37,516 nucleotides of DNA from Alphaproteobacteria bacterium (lineage in GTDB: Bacteria; Pseudomonadota; Alphaproteobacteria; UBA11222): positions 1 through 37,516 of the forward strand of contig SHWM01000017.1 in NCBI GenBank assembly GCA_009693835.1, given 5' to 3'. Position 1 is the stretch's first letter. Each line of letters starts with the position of its first letter. Under the pieces are notes generated by a model. The model did no database searches and was not told the origin of the DNA. It worked only from the letters and a program-made list of their open reading frames with translations. This document shows, piece by piece, positions 17,257 through 25,254 of this stretch. Both the position numbers and the translations under genes were made by a program.

Positions 17257-18426
17257 GTGAAAACATCCTTGTTTTATCTGCCCTCCGTCGGCAACAGGGC
17301 CGAGATGGAAAAGGGCATGGTCGGCCTGCGGCCGGAAATGTATCAGCAGATGCTGAAAGAAATTTCCGAACAGGCGAAGCTGGCCGACGATGCGGGCTAT
17401 GATTCCATAAGTTTTACGGAACATCATTTCCACGTGGAAGGCTTTGAAGTTTCCAACAATCCGATCATGCTGGATCTTTTCATCGGGATGCAGACGAAAC
17501 GCCTGCGTGTGGGACAGCTAGGCATCGTGCTGCCCGCCAACAATCCGATCCGCGTGGCCGAGGATATCGCCATGCTGGATCACATGACCGGCGGCCGCGC
17601 CTGCGCCGGGTTCGCGCGCGGTTATCAGCGGCGCTGGGTGGATACCATGGCGCAGCAGAACCACGGCATTCACGGGGCGCGACCGCATCAGCATGACGCC
17701 ATTGACGACGCCAACCGCGCCGCGTTTGAGGAATGTTACACCATCATCAAAAAGGCCTGGACCGAGGACATGCTCAGCCACCAGGGAAAATATTGGCGTA
17801 TTCCACCAGGGGATACGCCATGGAATATTGATTTCACCAACAAATATGGCGCGGGCGTTGAAAACGGCATCGTCAAGGCTGTTGGCGTAGTGCCAAAGCC
17901 GCTGCAAAAGCCGCATCCGCCGATATTTCAGCCTTTCGCATCGTCCGAGCGCAGTATCCGCTGGTGCGCATCGCAGGGGGCGACGGCCGTTTTGCCGCCG
18001 CTGCATCCAAAGCTTGAAGACCGGCTGTTTGATCTGTACCAGGAATTATCGGGCAAACCGCGGGGCGAGGGGCTGGGCATGCTGCGCGACGTCGTCATTG
18101 CCGATACGGATGAAGAGGCGACGCAGCTATGGCTCGATTCAGGTTATTACTGCAACGAATCCTGGTTTGAACCGTTCGATTTCGCCAAGGGCATGCTGGA
18201 TCCCGACACAGGTGAAAACAATCTGGCGCGGGGCGACTTCATGAATATGGGCTATGCGCTGGTGGGCAGCGTCGATACGGTCTGCCGCCAGATGGAGGCG
18301 TTGCTGAAACGTCTTCCCGCGCGCTGGCTGTTCGCCTGGGCCTATAATGGGCTGATCCCGCACGCCAAACTGATGAAATCGCTGGAGCTTTACGCCACCA
18401 AGGTTATGCCGCGCTTTGCAGGATAA
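17257..18426 (+). CDS. LLM class flavin-dependent oxidoreductase (bacterial luciferase-like), first of two
   Basis: A 389-residue TIM-barrel flavin enzyme with luciferase-family motifs: DDAGYDSISFTEHHF, RLRVGQLGIVLPANNPIRVAEDIAMLDHMTGGRACAGFARGYQ and a C-terminal LFAWAYNGLIPHAKLMKSLELYATKVMPRF. Such enzymes use FMNH2 or F420 and O2 to oxidise small organic molecules; the substrate is unknown. The GTG at 17257 has AGGGAG about 9 nt upstream. The MFS transporter gene follows after 12 bp, so oxidation and transport of the same compound is a reasonable inference. A second, divergent LLM enzyme lies at 25255. Confidence 0.88.
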   Translation: MKTSLFYLPSVGNRAEMEKGMVGLRPEMYQQMLKEISEQAKLADDAGYDSISFTEHHFHVEGFEVSNNPIMLDLFIGMQTKRLRVGQLGIVLPANNPIRVAEDIAMLDHMTGGRACAGFARGYQRRWVDTMAQQNHGIHGARPHQHDAIDDANRAAFEECYTIIKKAWTEDMLSHQGKYWRIPPGDTPWNIDFTNKYGAGVENGIVKAVGVVPKPLQKPHPPIFQPFASSERSIRWCASQGATAVLPPLHPKLEDRLFDLYQELSGKPRGEGLGMLRDVVIADTDEEATQLWLDSGYYCNESWFEPFDFAKGMLDPDTGENNLARGDFMNMGYALVGSVDTVCRQMEALLKRLPARWLFAWAYNGLIPHAKLMKSLELYATKVMPRFAG

Positions 18427-18438
18427 GTTTTACTCTTG

Positions 18439-19611
18439 ATGCGCGGCGTTTTTGGCCATTCGCTTCGGTTGGCGTTTTACTATTTCGCGATATTCGTCGT
18501 GGCGGGCGTGCATATGCCGTTCTGGCCGGTGTGGCTCACGGCGCATGGATTAAGTGCGGGAGATATTGGACTGTTGACGGGCGCCGCCATGCTGCTGCGT
18601 GTCGTGACAGGGCCCCTGATTGCCTTTGCCTCGGATCGGGCCGGCCGCCATCGCGCCCAGATCATTCTGTTTTCGGTGTTGCTCGGCGTCAGCTTTGCGC
18701 TGTTTTCGCAGGTGCATAGCTTTCTGGCGATATTTCTGGTCACGCTCCTGACCAGCACGCTGATCCCCGCCATCATGCCGCTGATCGATACGCTGACCTT
18801 GGCGCAGGCCGCACAGGGCCGGGTGGATTATGGCCGCGTGCGCCTGTGGGGTTCGATCAGTTTTATCGCCGCCAGCATGTCGGCCGGCTGGGTGCTTTCG
18901 CGCACCGGAAACCAGATGATATTGCCAATGATCCTGGCCGGATGCGTTTTCTCCGTGATGGCGGCGGTGCTGTTGCCTGCCCGGGAACAGGTTCCTGCAC
19001 ATGCAGCGCGTCAACGTGCGACGCTGGGCGCAGCTTTTCAACTTTTCCGCAACCGCAACTTTATGCTGTTCGTGACGGCAGGCGCGCTCATTCAGGCGGC
19101 GCATGCGGTCTATTATACGTTCGGCACGCTCAACTGGCAGCGTCTCGGGCATGGCAGTTCCCTGATCGGTGTTCTGTGGGCGCTGGGGGTTATTTCGGAA
19201 ATCCTGCTGTTTGCATTTTCAGGGCGTGTCACCGCGCGTTTCGGGCCCTCCAGCCTGCTGGCGTTGGGGGGTGCGGCGGGTGTGCTGCGCTGGACGGCGA
19301 CAGCGTTTAATCCCGGCATCTGGCTTCTGGCGCCATTGCAATGTCTGCATGGGCTCACCTTTGGCGCGACCCATATCGCCGCGATGCAATTCATCACCCG
19401 CGCCACGCCGCCGCATCTGGCGGTGACTGCGCAGGGCGTCTATGCCGCCATATCCACGGGGATTGTAATTGGCGGCGTAACCTATGCGTCCGGTTTCGGC
19501 TACGCGGCTTTTGGAAGCCTCGCGTTTCTGGGTATGGCAGGCCTGTGCGCGATGGGTTTAGTCTGCGCGCTCCGCCTGCGCCGCGCCTGGACGGGTGGTG
19601 CGCTGACCTGA
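18439..19611 (+). CDS. Major facilitator superfamily transporter (phenylpropionate-permease-like)
   Basis: A 390-residue membrane protein with about 12 hydrophobic segments. The N-terminus HSLRLAFYYFAIFVVAGVHMPFWPVWL and the loop RVDYGRVRLWGSISFIAAS resemble the MFS_1-like group that includes 3-phenylpropionate (HcaT) and nucleoside permeases. The likely start is the ATG at 18439, 12 bp after the LLM stop; no strong ribosome site is seen, so coupling to the upstream gene is plausible. A perfect 12-bp hairpin follows its stop directly. It probably imports the compound processed by the neighbouring enzymes, but this is context only. Confidence 0.85.
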   Translation: MRGVFGHSLRLAFYYFAIFVVAGVHMPFWPVWLTAHGLSAGDIGLLTGAAMLLRVVTGPLIAFASDRAGRHRAQIILFSVLLGVSFALFSQVHSFLAIFLVTLLTSTLIPAIMPLIDTLTLAQAAQGRVDYGRVRLWGSISFIAASMSAGWVLSRTGNQMILPMILAGCVFSVMAAVLLPAREQVPAHAARQRATLGAAFQLFRNRNFMLFVTAGALIQAAHAVYYTFGTLNWQRLGHGSSLIGVLWALGVISEILLFAFSGRVTARFGPSSLLALGGAAGVLRWTATAFNPGIWLLAPLQCLHGLTFGATHIAAMQFITRATPPHLAVTAQGVYAAISTGIVIGGVTYASGFGYAAFGSLAFLGMAGLCAMGLVCALRLRRAWTGGALT

Positions 19612-19639
19612 TCAAGCCCCCAAGTTTTTGGGGGCTTGA
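19612..19639. terminator. Perfect 12-bp hairpin between convergent genes
   Basis: TCAAGCCCCCAA, loop GTTT, TTGGGGGCTTGA: a perfect 12-bp stem starting right after the MFS stop, 20 bp from the convergent hydrolase stop. There is no T-tract on either side, but the position and stability suggest a bidirectional terminator. Confidence 0.75.
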
Positions 19640-19659
19640 CGGGATGGGACTTTATCGAG

Positions 19660-20553
19660 TTAGGCGGCCCATTTTTTGGTGAGGTAACCGCCGATGCCTT
19701 CCAGCGCCTTGACGCCTTCCGGCAGCAATGGGTGGAACAGATGCCAGACATGGATCATCTCGTCCCACACCTCAAGCGTCACATCCACACCGGCCATCTT
19801 GGCCTTTTTCTCGAGGCTGCGGCTGTCATCCAGCAGCACCTCGTGATCGCCGACCTGGATCAGCATGGATGGCAGACCGCGCATATCCGCAAACAAGGGA
19901 GATGCCCCCGGCGTTTTGGCGTCCTTGCCGCTTAGATACATGCCCGCCATGCCGACCAGCCCTTCCTTCTGAACCATCGGGTCCAGTTTGGCGCGGGAGG
20001 TCATGGTGTCCGACGTGCCGGTCATATCCGTCCACGGACTAAGCATGGCAAGCGCCTTCGGCAGCGCCACATCGGCGTCCCGCAGCGCGACAGCCGTCGC
20101 CAGGGTCAGGCCGCCACCCGCGCTGTCCCCCGAAATGGCCAGTTTGGCCGGCGCAAATCCCTGCGCCAGCAGCCAGCGATAGGCCTTGACCCCATCTTCG
20201 ACCGCTGCCGGATAGGGCGCTTCGGGTGCCATGCGGTAATCAATGACTAGAACCCGCGCCTTGCTGGCTTCCGACAGTTTGCTGGCCAGCGAGCGATGCG
20301 TGGCGCATGACCCGATCACGTAGCCGCCGCCATGCAGATACAGAATGGCATGATCTGCGCGCGCGCCGGGGGCGTCCACCCATTCCGATGCTATGCCATC
20401 CACGGTGACATTCGTAATTTTTGTGTTGGGCACAGTAGGCATCTGGCCCATGGAGCCTTCGAACCAGGCGCGCAGTTCAGGCAGGGAGGCGCTGGGATTG
20501 AGCGGGTTTGCCTTGAGCATTTCCAGAACGCTTTGCAGTTCATTACTGGCCAT
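19660..20553 (-). CDS. Alpha/beta hydrolase of the hormone-sensitive-lipase (HSL) family, copy A
   Basis: A 297-residue esterase-type hydrolase. Oxyanion motif HGGG (74-77, LYLHGGGYVIGS), nucleophile Ser144 in GDSAGG, catalytic His about 268 (EMIHVWH). The acid position (D-x-L in typical HSL esterases) reads VGDHEVLLDD, so Glu238 may serve as the acid. No signal peptide, so cytosolic. It would cleave a carboxylic ester or lactone; the substrate is unknown. A clear paralogue lies 159 bp upstream on the same strand, so the two are a tandem duplication followed by divergence and may be co-transcribed. Confidence 0.9.
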   Translation of the reverse strand: MASNELQSVLEMLKANPLNPSASLPELRAWFEGSMGQMPTVPNTKITNVTVDGIASEWVDAPGARADHAILYLHGGGYVIGSCATHRSLASKLSEASKARVLVIDYRMAPEAPYPAAVEDGVKAYRWLLAQGFAPAKLAISGDSAGGGLTLATAVALRDADVALPKALAMLSPWTDMTGTSDTMTSRAKLDPMVQKEGLVGMAGMYLSGKDAKTPGASPLFADMRGLPSMLIQVGDHEVLLDDSRSLEKKAKMAGVDVTLEVWDEMIHVWHLFHPLLPEGVKALEGIGGYLTKKWAA

Positions 20554-20712
20554 GTGATTTTCCTTTACTTATAGGGTTAGGCAATTGGAGGCGCGGAACG
20601 CGGTCAGCCAGACTGAAAAAATTACAGGCGGGCCCTATTCCACTCCGGGGAAAGAAGAGAACGGGCCGGCCGGAAAAGCGGCTATTGCACTCCGGCCGGG
20701 TGTTGCTTCAGT

Positions 20713-21612
20713 TCAGATGCCCCATCTGCCGCGCAGAAATTCTCCGATGCGCTCGATGCCCTGTTTGCCTTCGTCCAGCATCAGGTGGAAGGCGTGCCAG
20801 ACATGGATCATCTTGTCCCAGACTTCCAGCGTGCTGTCGACGCCGCAGGCCTTGGCCTTCAGATCAAGCCGGATTGAATCGTCCAGCAGCACCTCGGCGT
20901 CGCCCACATGGATGAGCAGCGGCGGCAAACCGGTCAGGTCAGCAAGACCCGGCGAGGCATGCGGATGCACGGGGCTGGCGCTGCCAAGATAGGAGCCGGT
21001 CATGCCGGCCAGCCCGTCGCTGGCGATCATCGGATCGGCCGCCGCGCGGGTTTTATAACTGGGGTTGGAGCAGGTTAAATCCGCCCACGGACTGATCAGT
21101 ATGCCCGCCCCCGGCATCGGTAATTTCTGATCGCGCAACGCCACCAGGGTTGCCGCCGCCAGGCCGCCGCCCGCGCTGTCACCGCCAATGGCGGTTTTGG
21201 CGGGATCAAAACCCTGGTCCAGCAGATATTTGAAAGCGGCAACACCATCTTCGACGGCGGCGGGGAATTTGTGTTCTGGCGCCAGCCGGTAATCCGTTAA
21301 CAGCACCGCAGCCTTGGACGCGCGGGATATTTCGCCTGCGAGCGAACGGTGGGTATTGATCGAGCCCATCACATAACCGCCGCCATGCAGATACAGGATC
21401 GCATAGCCGTCCTTGACGCCCGGGGCCTTGATCCATTCGGCATCGCGTCCGGCCACCTTCAGTGGTTCGCATTTCACATCTGGCGCCACCGGGAACGCGG
21501 TTTTTTCCATTCCCTCGCGGATCTTGGCAAGGCTGGGCTTCCCGCCGCCCCCGCCACTGCCTGCGGCGTTTTTACGGATAATTCCTACCAGTTTCTCTAT
21601 CGGCATTCCCAT
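20713..21612 (-). CDS. Alpha/beta hydrolase of the HSL family, copy B
   Basis: A 299-residue paralogue of the downstream gene, sharing long stretches of the same layout: HGGG (76-79, LYLHGGGYVMGS), Ser146 in GDSAGG, VGDAEVLLDD with Glu240 at the acid position, and His270 in KMIHVWH. The N-terminal 30 residues differ, with a Gly-rich segment (SGGGGGK). Predicted cytosolic carboxylesterase or lactonase of unknown substrate. It is transcribed divergently from the gamma-carbonic-anhydrase gene. Confidence 0.9.
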   Translation of the reverse strand: MGMPIEKLVGIIRKNAAGSGGGGGKPSLAKIREGMEKTAFPVAPDVKCEPLKVAGRDAEWIKAPGVKDGYAILYLHGGGYVMGSINTHRSLAGEISRASKAAVLLTDYRLAPEHKFPAAVEDGVAAFKYLLDQGFDPAKTAIGGDSAGGGLAAATLVALRDQKLPMPGAGILISPWADLTCSNPSYKTRAAADPMIASDGLAGMTGSYLGSASPVHPHASPGLADLTGLPPLLIHVGDAEVLLDDSIRLDLKAKACGVDSTLEVWDKMIHVWHAFHLMLDEGKQGIERIGEFLRGRWGI

Positions 21613-21716
21613 CTGTCATTCCCTTCTGGTTAGTATTCTTATTCCCTATCTTTGACCAGACTGGGGCATCTATGCAACACTGAACTGATGATTAGGCAGG
21701 AAGGAATGCACGCAAA

Positions 21717-22253
21717 ATGGCGATTTACCGGCTGGGCGATGAGGGCCTGGAGACTGAGGATGGCGAATACTGGATTGCGCCCAATGCCCAGGTCATGGGC
21801 AAGATCGTGCTAAAACACAATGCCAGCGTGTGGTTCGGAGCGGTGCTGCGCGGCGATAATGAACCGGTCATGATCGGCCAGAATTCCAACGTGCAGGATA
21901 ATTGCGTGCTGCATACCGAATTGGGCGCGCCCTGCATCGTAGGCGATTATGTGACCGTGGGGCACAGGGCCATCCTGCATGGCTGCGTCATTGGCAATAA
22001 TAGCCTGATCGGCATGGGCAGCACCCTGCTCGACCGGGTCAAGGTGGGCCAGAACTGTCTTATCGGGGCCAATTCCTTCATCCCGCCGGGGCGCGAAATT
22101 CCCGATGGTTCGGTGGTGATGGGATCGCCCGGCAAGGTGGCGCGGATGGCGACGCCCGAGGAAATTGAAGGCTTCACCCGCTCGGCCACCGGCTATGTCG
22201 AAAACTGGCGTCGCTTCCGGGCGGGACTGGCGCCCGATACCCGCTACCGCTAG
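21717..22253 (+). CDS. Gamma-class carbonic anhydrase-like hexapeptide-repeat protein
   Basis: A 178-residue left-handed beta-helix protein with repeated hexapeptide turns (IGQNSNVQDN, IVGDYVTVGH, VIGNNSLIGMGS, VKVGQNCLIGANS). The three zinc-binding histidines of the gamma-carbonic-anhydrase/YrdA/PaaY group are present: His66 (NCVLHTE), His83 and His88 (VGHRAILHGC). PaaY-type members hydrolyse CoA thioesters, which would suit the neighbouring crotonase 40 bp downstream. The ATG at 21717 has AGGAAGGA about 11 nt upstream. Confidence 0.9.
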   Translation: MAIYRLGDEGLETEDGEYWIAPNAQVMGKIVLKHNASVWFGAVLRGDNEPVMIGQNSNVQDNCVLHTELGAPCIVGDYVTVGHRAILHGCVIGNNSLIGMGSTLLDRVKVGQNCLIGANSFIPPGREIPDGSVVMGSPGKVARMATPEEIEGFTRSATGYVENWRRFRAGLAPDTRYR

Positions 22254-22293
22254 ACTGAATACAGAATAACTGAGCAACAACAGGGAGGATCCA

Positions 22294-23073
22294 ATGGCGA
22301 ATTATGAATTCTGCGAGGTGGAACGCGACGGCAAAATGACCATCGTCACCATGAACCGCCCGGATGTGATGAATTCACTGCATCCGGCAGCAAATTATGA
22401 GCTGGAAAAAGTGTTTGACGATTTCGCCGCCGACCCGTCGCAATGGGTGGCGATCATTACGGGTGCGGGCGACCGGGCCTTCAGCGCGGGCAATGATCTG
22501 AAATTCACCGCGTCGGGCGGCAAGATGGAATCGCCCAAGACCGGCTTTGCCGGATTGACCGCGCGCTATGACATGTTCAAGCCGGTGATTGCGGCGGTCA
22601 ATGGCGTCGCCATGGGCGGCGGCATGGAAATCGCCATCGCCTGCGACATTATCGTCGCCTCGGACAAGGCGATTTTTGCGCTGCCGGAACCGCGTGTTGG
22701 GCTGGCGGCGGGGGCGGGGGGCGTACACCGTCTGCCGCGCCAGATCGGCCTCAAGCAGGCCATGGGCATGATCCTGACCGGGCGGCGCGTATCGGCTGAA
22801 GAAGCCCAGCGTCTCGGCTTTGTCAACGAAGTGGTGCCCCATGCCGACGTGATGAACGCGGCCAAACGCTGGGCGGCGCAGATCATGGAATGTTCGCCCA
22901 TGTCGGTGCGCGCGTCCAAGGAAATGTCGATGCAGGGGCTGGCGCAGGCGGGCATCGAGGCTGCCGCCAACGGCAAATATGCCGGGATGTCGGCACTGGC
23001 CAAGAGCAAGGATTATGTCGAAGGCCCCCGCGCCTTTGCCGAAAAGCGCAAGCCCAACTGGGCGGATGTGTGA
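22294..23073 (+). CDS. Enoyl-CoA hydratase/isomerase (crotonase family)
   Basis: A 259-residue crotonase. Oxyanion-hole motifs AFSAGNDLKF (about 62-71) and NGVAMGGGMEIAIACD (103-118) are intact. The first catalytic Glu of enoyl-CoA hydratases is retained (Glu132, LPEPRVG), but the position of the second (MEM in the rat enzyme) reads MGM (Gly158). It may therefore be a one-Glu isomerase or dehydratase (CaiD-like) rather than a classic hydratase. An AGGGAGGA ribosome site lies 8 nt before the ATG. It is probably co-transcribed with the gamma-carbonic-anhydrase-like gene. Confidence 0.88.
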   Translation: MANYEFCEVERDGKMTIVTMNRPDVMNSLHPAANYELEKVFDDFAADPSQWVAIITGAGDRAFSAGNDLKFTASGGKMESPKTGFAGLTARYDMFKPVIAAVNGVAMGGGMEIAIACDIIVASDKAIFALPEPRVGLAAGAGGVHRLPRQIGLKQAMGMILTGRRVSAEEAQRLGFVNEVVPHADVMNAAKRWAAQIMECSPMSVRASKEMSMQGLAQAGIEAAANGKYAGMSALAKSKDYVEGPRAFAEKRKPNWADV

Positions 23074-23108
23074 GGCGGGCCTCGGCGCGACCAAACTGAT
23101 TTCGCTTC

Positions 23109-23318
23109 CACCCCTATCCCTTCCCCGCATGGGGGAAGGGAACCGCTTGCGTCTGACGCAACAGAAAACACGATAGCGCAGAACCCGGCACACCTTCTTC
23201 CCGAAACCATTGCCCGGACGGGAAAGCCCCTCCCCTGAATGGGGAGGGGATTTTCTCAGCAAGCTGGGCCGCTTCTCCCTCCCCCTTCGTGGGGAGGGCC
23301 GGGGTGGGGGGCTTTAGG
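23109..23318. repeat. GC-rich hairpin mosaic (CCCTCCCC...GGGGAGGG family)
   Basis: Three stem-loops lie within 200 bp: CCCTTCCCC-GCATG-GGGGAAGGG (23118-23140), CCCCTCCCC-TGAAT-GGGGAGGGG (23227-23249, followed by ATTTTC) and CCCTCCCCC-TTCGT-GGGGAGGG (about 23278-23298) trailing into GGGGTGGGGGGC. Arrays of this kind recur in intergenic DNA of many proteobacteria. The middle hairpin could also terminate the crotonase transcript. The rest of the 23074-23344 gap shows no gene. Confidence 0.8.
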
Positions 23319-23344
23319 ATCAATCCAACTAAATGCAACAGAAT

Positions 23345-23677
23345 TTAAGACAATGTTTCCATTACCCGCTCCTGCGGCTTTGATTTCCTGCTCGCAACAG
23401 TGCGTTTGATTTCATCGCCAAACTGCTCTGTGGCAAGATCAAGCTCATAGCTCTTTTGCAGGTTCATCCAGAAAGCGGCTTCCACGCCCAGCCATTGTTC
23501 CAGCCGCAGGGCCGTGTCGGCGGTGATCGCCCGCTGCCCGGAAATGATCTGGTAAATCCGGTTGGAGGGAACACACAGGGCGCGCGCCAATCCGGCCGGC
23601 GTCATTTCAAGTTCGGCCAGTTCATCGGCCAGTATCTGGCCGGGGTGGATGGGATAGATTGGGCGTTTCTTGCGCAT
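23345..23677 (-). CDS. HigA-family antitoxin / XRE-type regulator (orphan)
   Basis: A 110-residue protein starting at ATG 23677 (the frame extends to GTG 23731, but the family motif begins at this Met). Residues PIHPGQILADELAELEMTPAGLARALCVPSNRIYQIISGQRAITADTALRLEQWLG form the HigA-type helix-turn-helix, followed by EAAFWMNLQKSYELDLA, the usual C-terminal signature. HigA antitoxins repress their own operon and neutralise the mRNA-cleaving toxin HigB, normally encoded immediately upstream. Here the upstream 190 bp contain only an inverted repeat, so no toxin partner is present. Confidence 0.85.
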   Translation of the reverse strand: MRKKRPIYPIHPGQILADELAELEMTPAGLARALCVPSNRIYQIISGQRAITADTALRLEQWLGVEAAFWMNLQKSYELDLATEQFGDEIKRTVASRKSKPQERVMETLS

Positions 23678-23735
23678 CGGTCTGCGTTGTTTAGTGCATG
23701 ATAATTTTAGATTGAAGCGATGACATAACACTCAT

Positions 23736-23832
23736 CCGTCTTTGCGAGGAGCGAAGCGACGCGGCAATCCAGGGCCACAAATACAGGCTTTTCGATTAGA
23801 CACTGGATCGCCACGCTTTGCTCGCGATGACA
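23736..23832. repeat. Inverted repeat of the GCGAGGAGCGAAGCGA type
   Basis: Left arm CGTCTTTGCGAGGAGCGAAG continuing CGACGCGGCAATCCAG (23737-23772); right arm CTGGATCGCCACGCTTTGCT continuing CGCGATGACAG (23802-23832). The right arm's reverse complement matches the left imperfectly. Very similar palindromes occur as dispersed repeats in several bacterial groups. It occupies the place where a higB gene would be expected. Confidence 0.75.
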
Positions 23833-23865
23833 GAAATTCATGCTGCACACAAATTCGGCCGGTGG

Positions 23866-25140
23866 TCAGGGGTCATCATTGAAGTCATAAGGTTCCGGTA
23901 GTGTCAGGCGAATCGGTATATTAATGGGTGGAAAGTCGTGGGGATAACGAATACCGTCGAGCTGTTGTTGGGTAAGATTTTGCACATTCCCCAAGTCCGC
24001 CCCGTCCATTACCGTCCCGTCCATTACCGACCTGAATAGGGCCGCACCGCATAGGCTCGCCCCGCTCAGGATCGTCGAGCTTAGCACCGTGTCGCGCAGG
24101 TTCGCCTCATTCAGGTCCGCCTCGCTCAGGTTCGCCTCGCTCAGGTTCGCCTCGCTCAGGTTTGCGCTGTGTAGGCTCGCCCCATTTAGGCCCGCCCCGC
24201 TCAGATTTGCCTTTGCCAGCATCGCTAGTAAGAGATTTGTGTAATTAATACGCGTCCGGCTGAGATCAATGCCCGGCGCGTCAAGTCCGCTCAGGTCGGT
24301 GTGGCGCAGATCAACTTTCTGGCGCATAGGATCGCCATGGGGCAGCAGGCGGCAGATGATGGTCAGCGCCGCCGCGATATCAATGGGCGTGCGCGGCGCT
24401 GTGTTGACAGAGAAAATTTCTCCTAGAGGCACGTCATCATCAAATGAAGCCTCATCCAATGGGTTGCCATTTTCATCATCGGATGGCATCCACGGCGCAA
24501 GTTCGCGGATATAGGCGGCGAGGGTTTCGACAATCGTATCGCGGTCGCGCGGGCTGTCGATCGCGATGCGTTCCAGCGCATCGCTCGCGCCCAGGCGTAC
24601 GGCGCGTTGTGCATGTCCCAACTGTTCGACCGCCTTGGTGAACCGTTCAGTGACCTGACCGTCAATGGCGGTCTGGGTCATTTGCAACTGGGTGCTGGTG
24701 CGAAACCCGGCCAGAATAAAGCCAACAATGGCGGCGAGTACGCCGAGCCAGCCACCTAAGGCAAAGATTAGATTACGTGCGCCCTCAGTATCCCTGTCCC
24801 AAAAAGATAAATTATCAATCCGGAAATGGCCCGGTTCGGGAGGATGGGACAGATAGTGAGTATCAATCAAATCAAACAAATATTGCGAAATCAGCAAATA
24901 AATTCCTATCGCAGCGAAGGCCCATATCCACACACGGTGTTTGACTATCCTGTTCCATGTCCTAGCCGTTTTGTTGACAAGAATTTTCCAGCCTTTGGCA
25001 ATTACAGACTGGATACGCATCATCCTGTACATAAATTCCATGCGCATCTGTTGCCCTGCCTTCCGCAATCCTCCGACTATCCTCTCAAGCCATTGTTTCA
25101 CACCCCATCCCCTTACTAATTCCCGCATCCAATTAACCAT
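23866..25140 (-). CDS. Membrane-anchored pentapeptide-repeat protein
   Basis: A 424-residue protein. A basic N-terminal 65 residues leads to two transmembrane segments (about 70-90 and 123-146). A conserved juxtamembrane block follows (TERFTKAVEQLGH then AVRLGASDALERIAIDS and ETLAAYIRE), as seen in many bacterial pentapeptide-repeat proteins. The C-terminal quadrilateral helix (about 285-395) has repeats of the A(D/N)LSX form, best at ANLSEANLSEANLSEADLNEANL. No partner gene is seen. Possible roles include scaffold or envelope sensor; unknown. The repeat DNA is a tandem array of a 15-bp unit (24110-24175). Confidence 0.85.
   Translation of the reverse strand: MVNWMRELVRGWGVKQWLERIVGGLRKAGQQMRMEFMYRMMRIQSVIAKGWKILVNKTARTWNRIVKHRVWIWAFAAIGIYLLISQYLFDLIDTHYLSHPPEPGHFRIDNLSFWDRDTEGARNLIFALGGWLGVLAAIVGFILAGFRTSTQLQMTQTAIDGQVTERFTKAVEQLGHAQRAVRLGASDALERIAIDSPRDRDTIVETLAAYIRELAPWMPSDDENGNPLDEASFDDDVPLGEIFSVNTAPRTPIDIAAALTIICRLLPHGDPMRQKVDLRHTDLSGLDAPGIDLSRTRINYTNLLLAMLAKANLSGAGLNGASLHSANLSEANLSEANLSEADLNEANLRDTVLSSTILSGASLCGAALFRSVMDGTVMDGADLGNVQNLTQQQLDGIRYPHDFPPINIPIRLTLPEPYDFNDDP
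24110..24175. repeat. Tandem 15-bp repeats inside the pentapeptide gene
   Basis: The unit GTTCGCCTCGCTCAG is repeated about four times in tandem with minor changes, each encoding one NLSEA-type pentapeptide on the minus strand. Near-identity at DNA level implies recent expansion by slippage or unequal crossover. Confidence 0.8.
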
Positions 25141-25254
25141 TCAGGCACTACTCCCGCCCAAACACAATGCCGCCCGGCATATCCACAAAAAACACTGTTT
25201 ATTTGGCCCGCCATGTTAAAGTCGGGCATTGTCAATCTTGCCGGAGCGCCCGCC

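Noticed and set aside
23735..23865. Search for a higB toxin remnant upstream of higA
   Set aside because: No frame shows the RelE/HigB pattern; the stretch is filled by an inverted repeat.
24110..24175. Short tandem repeats considered as a CRISPR array
   Set aside because: Units are 15 bp with no spacers and encode pentapeptides in frame.
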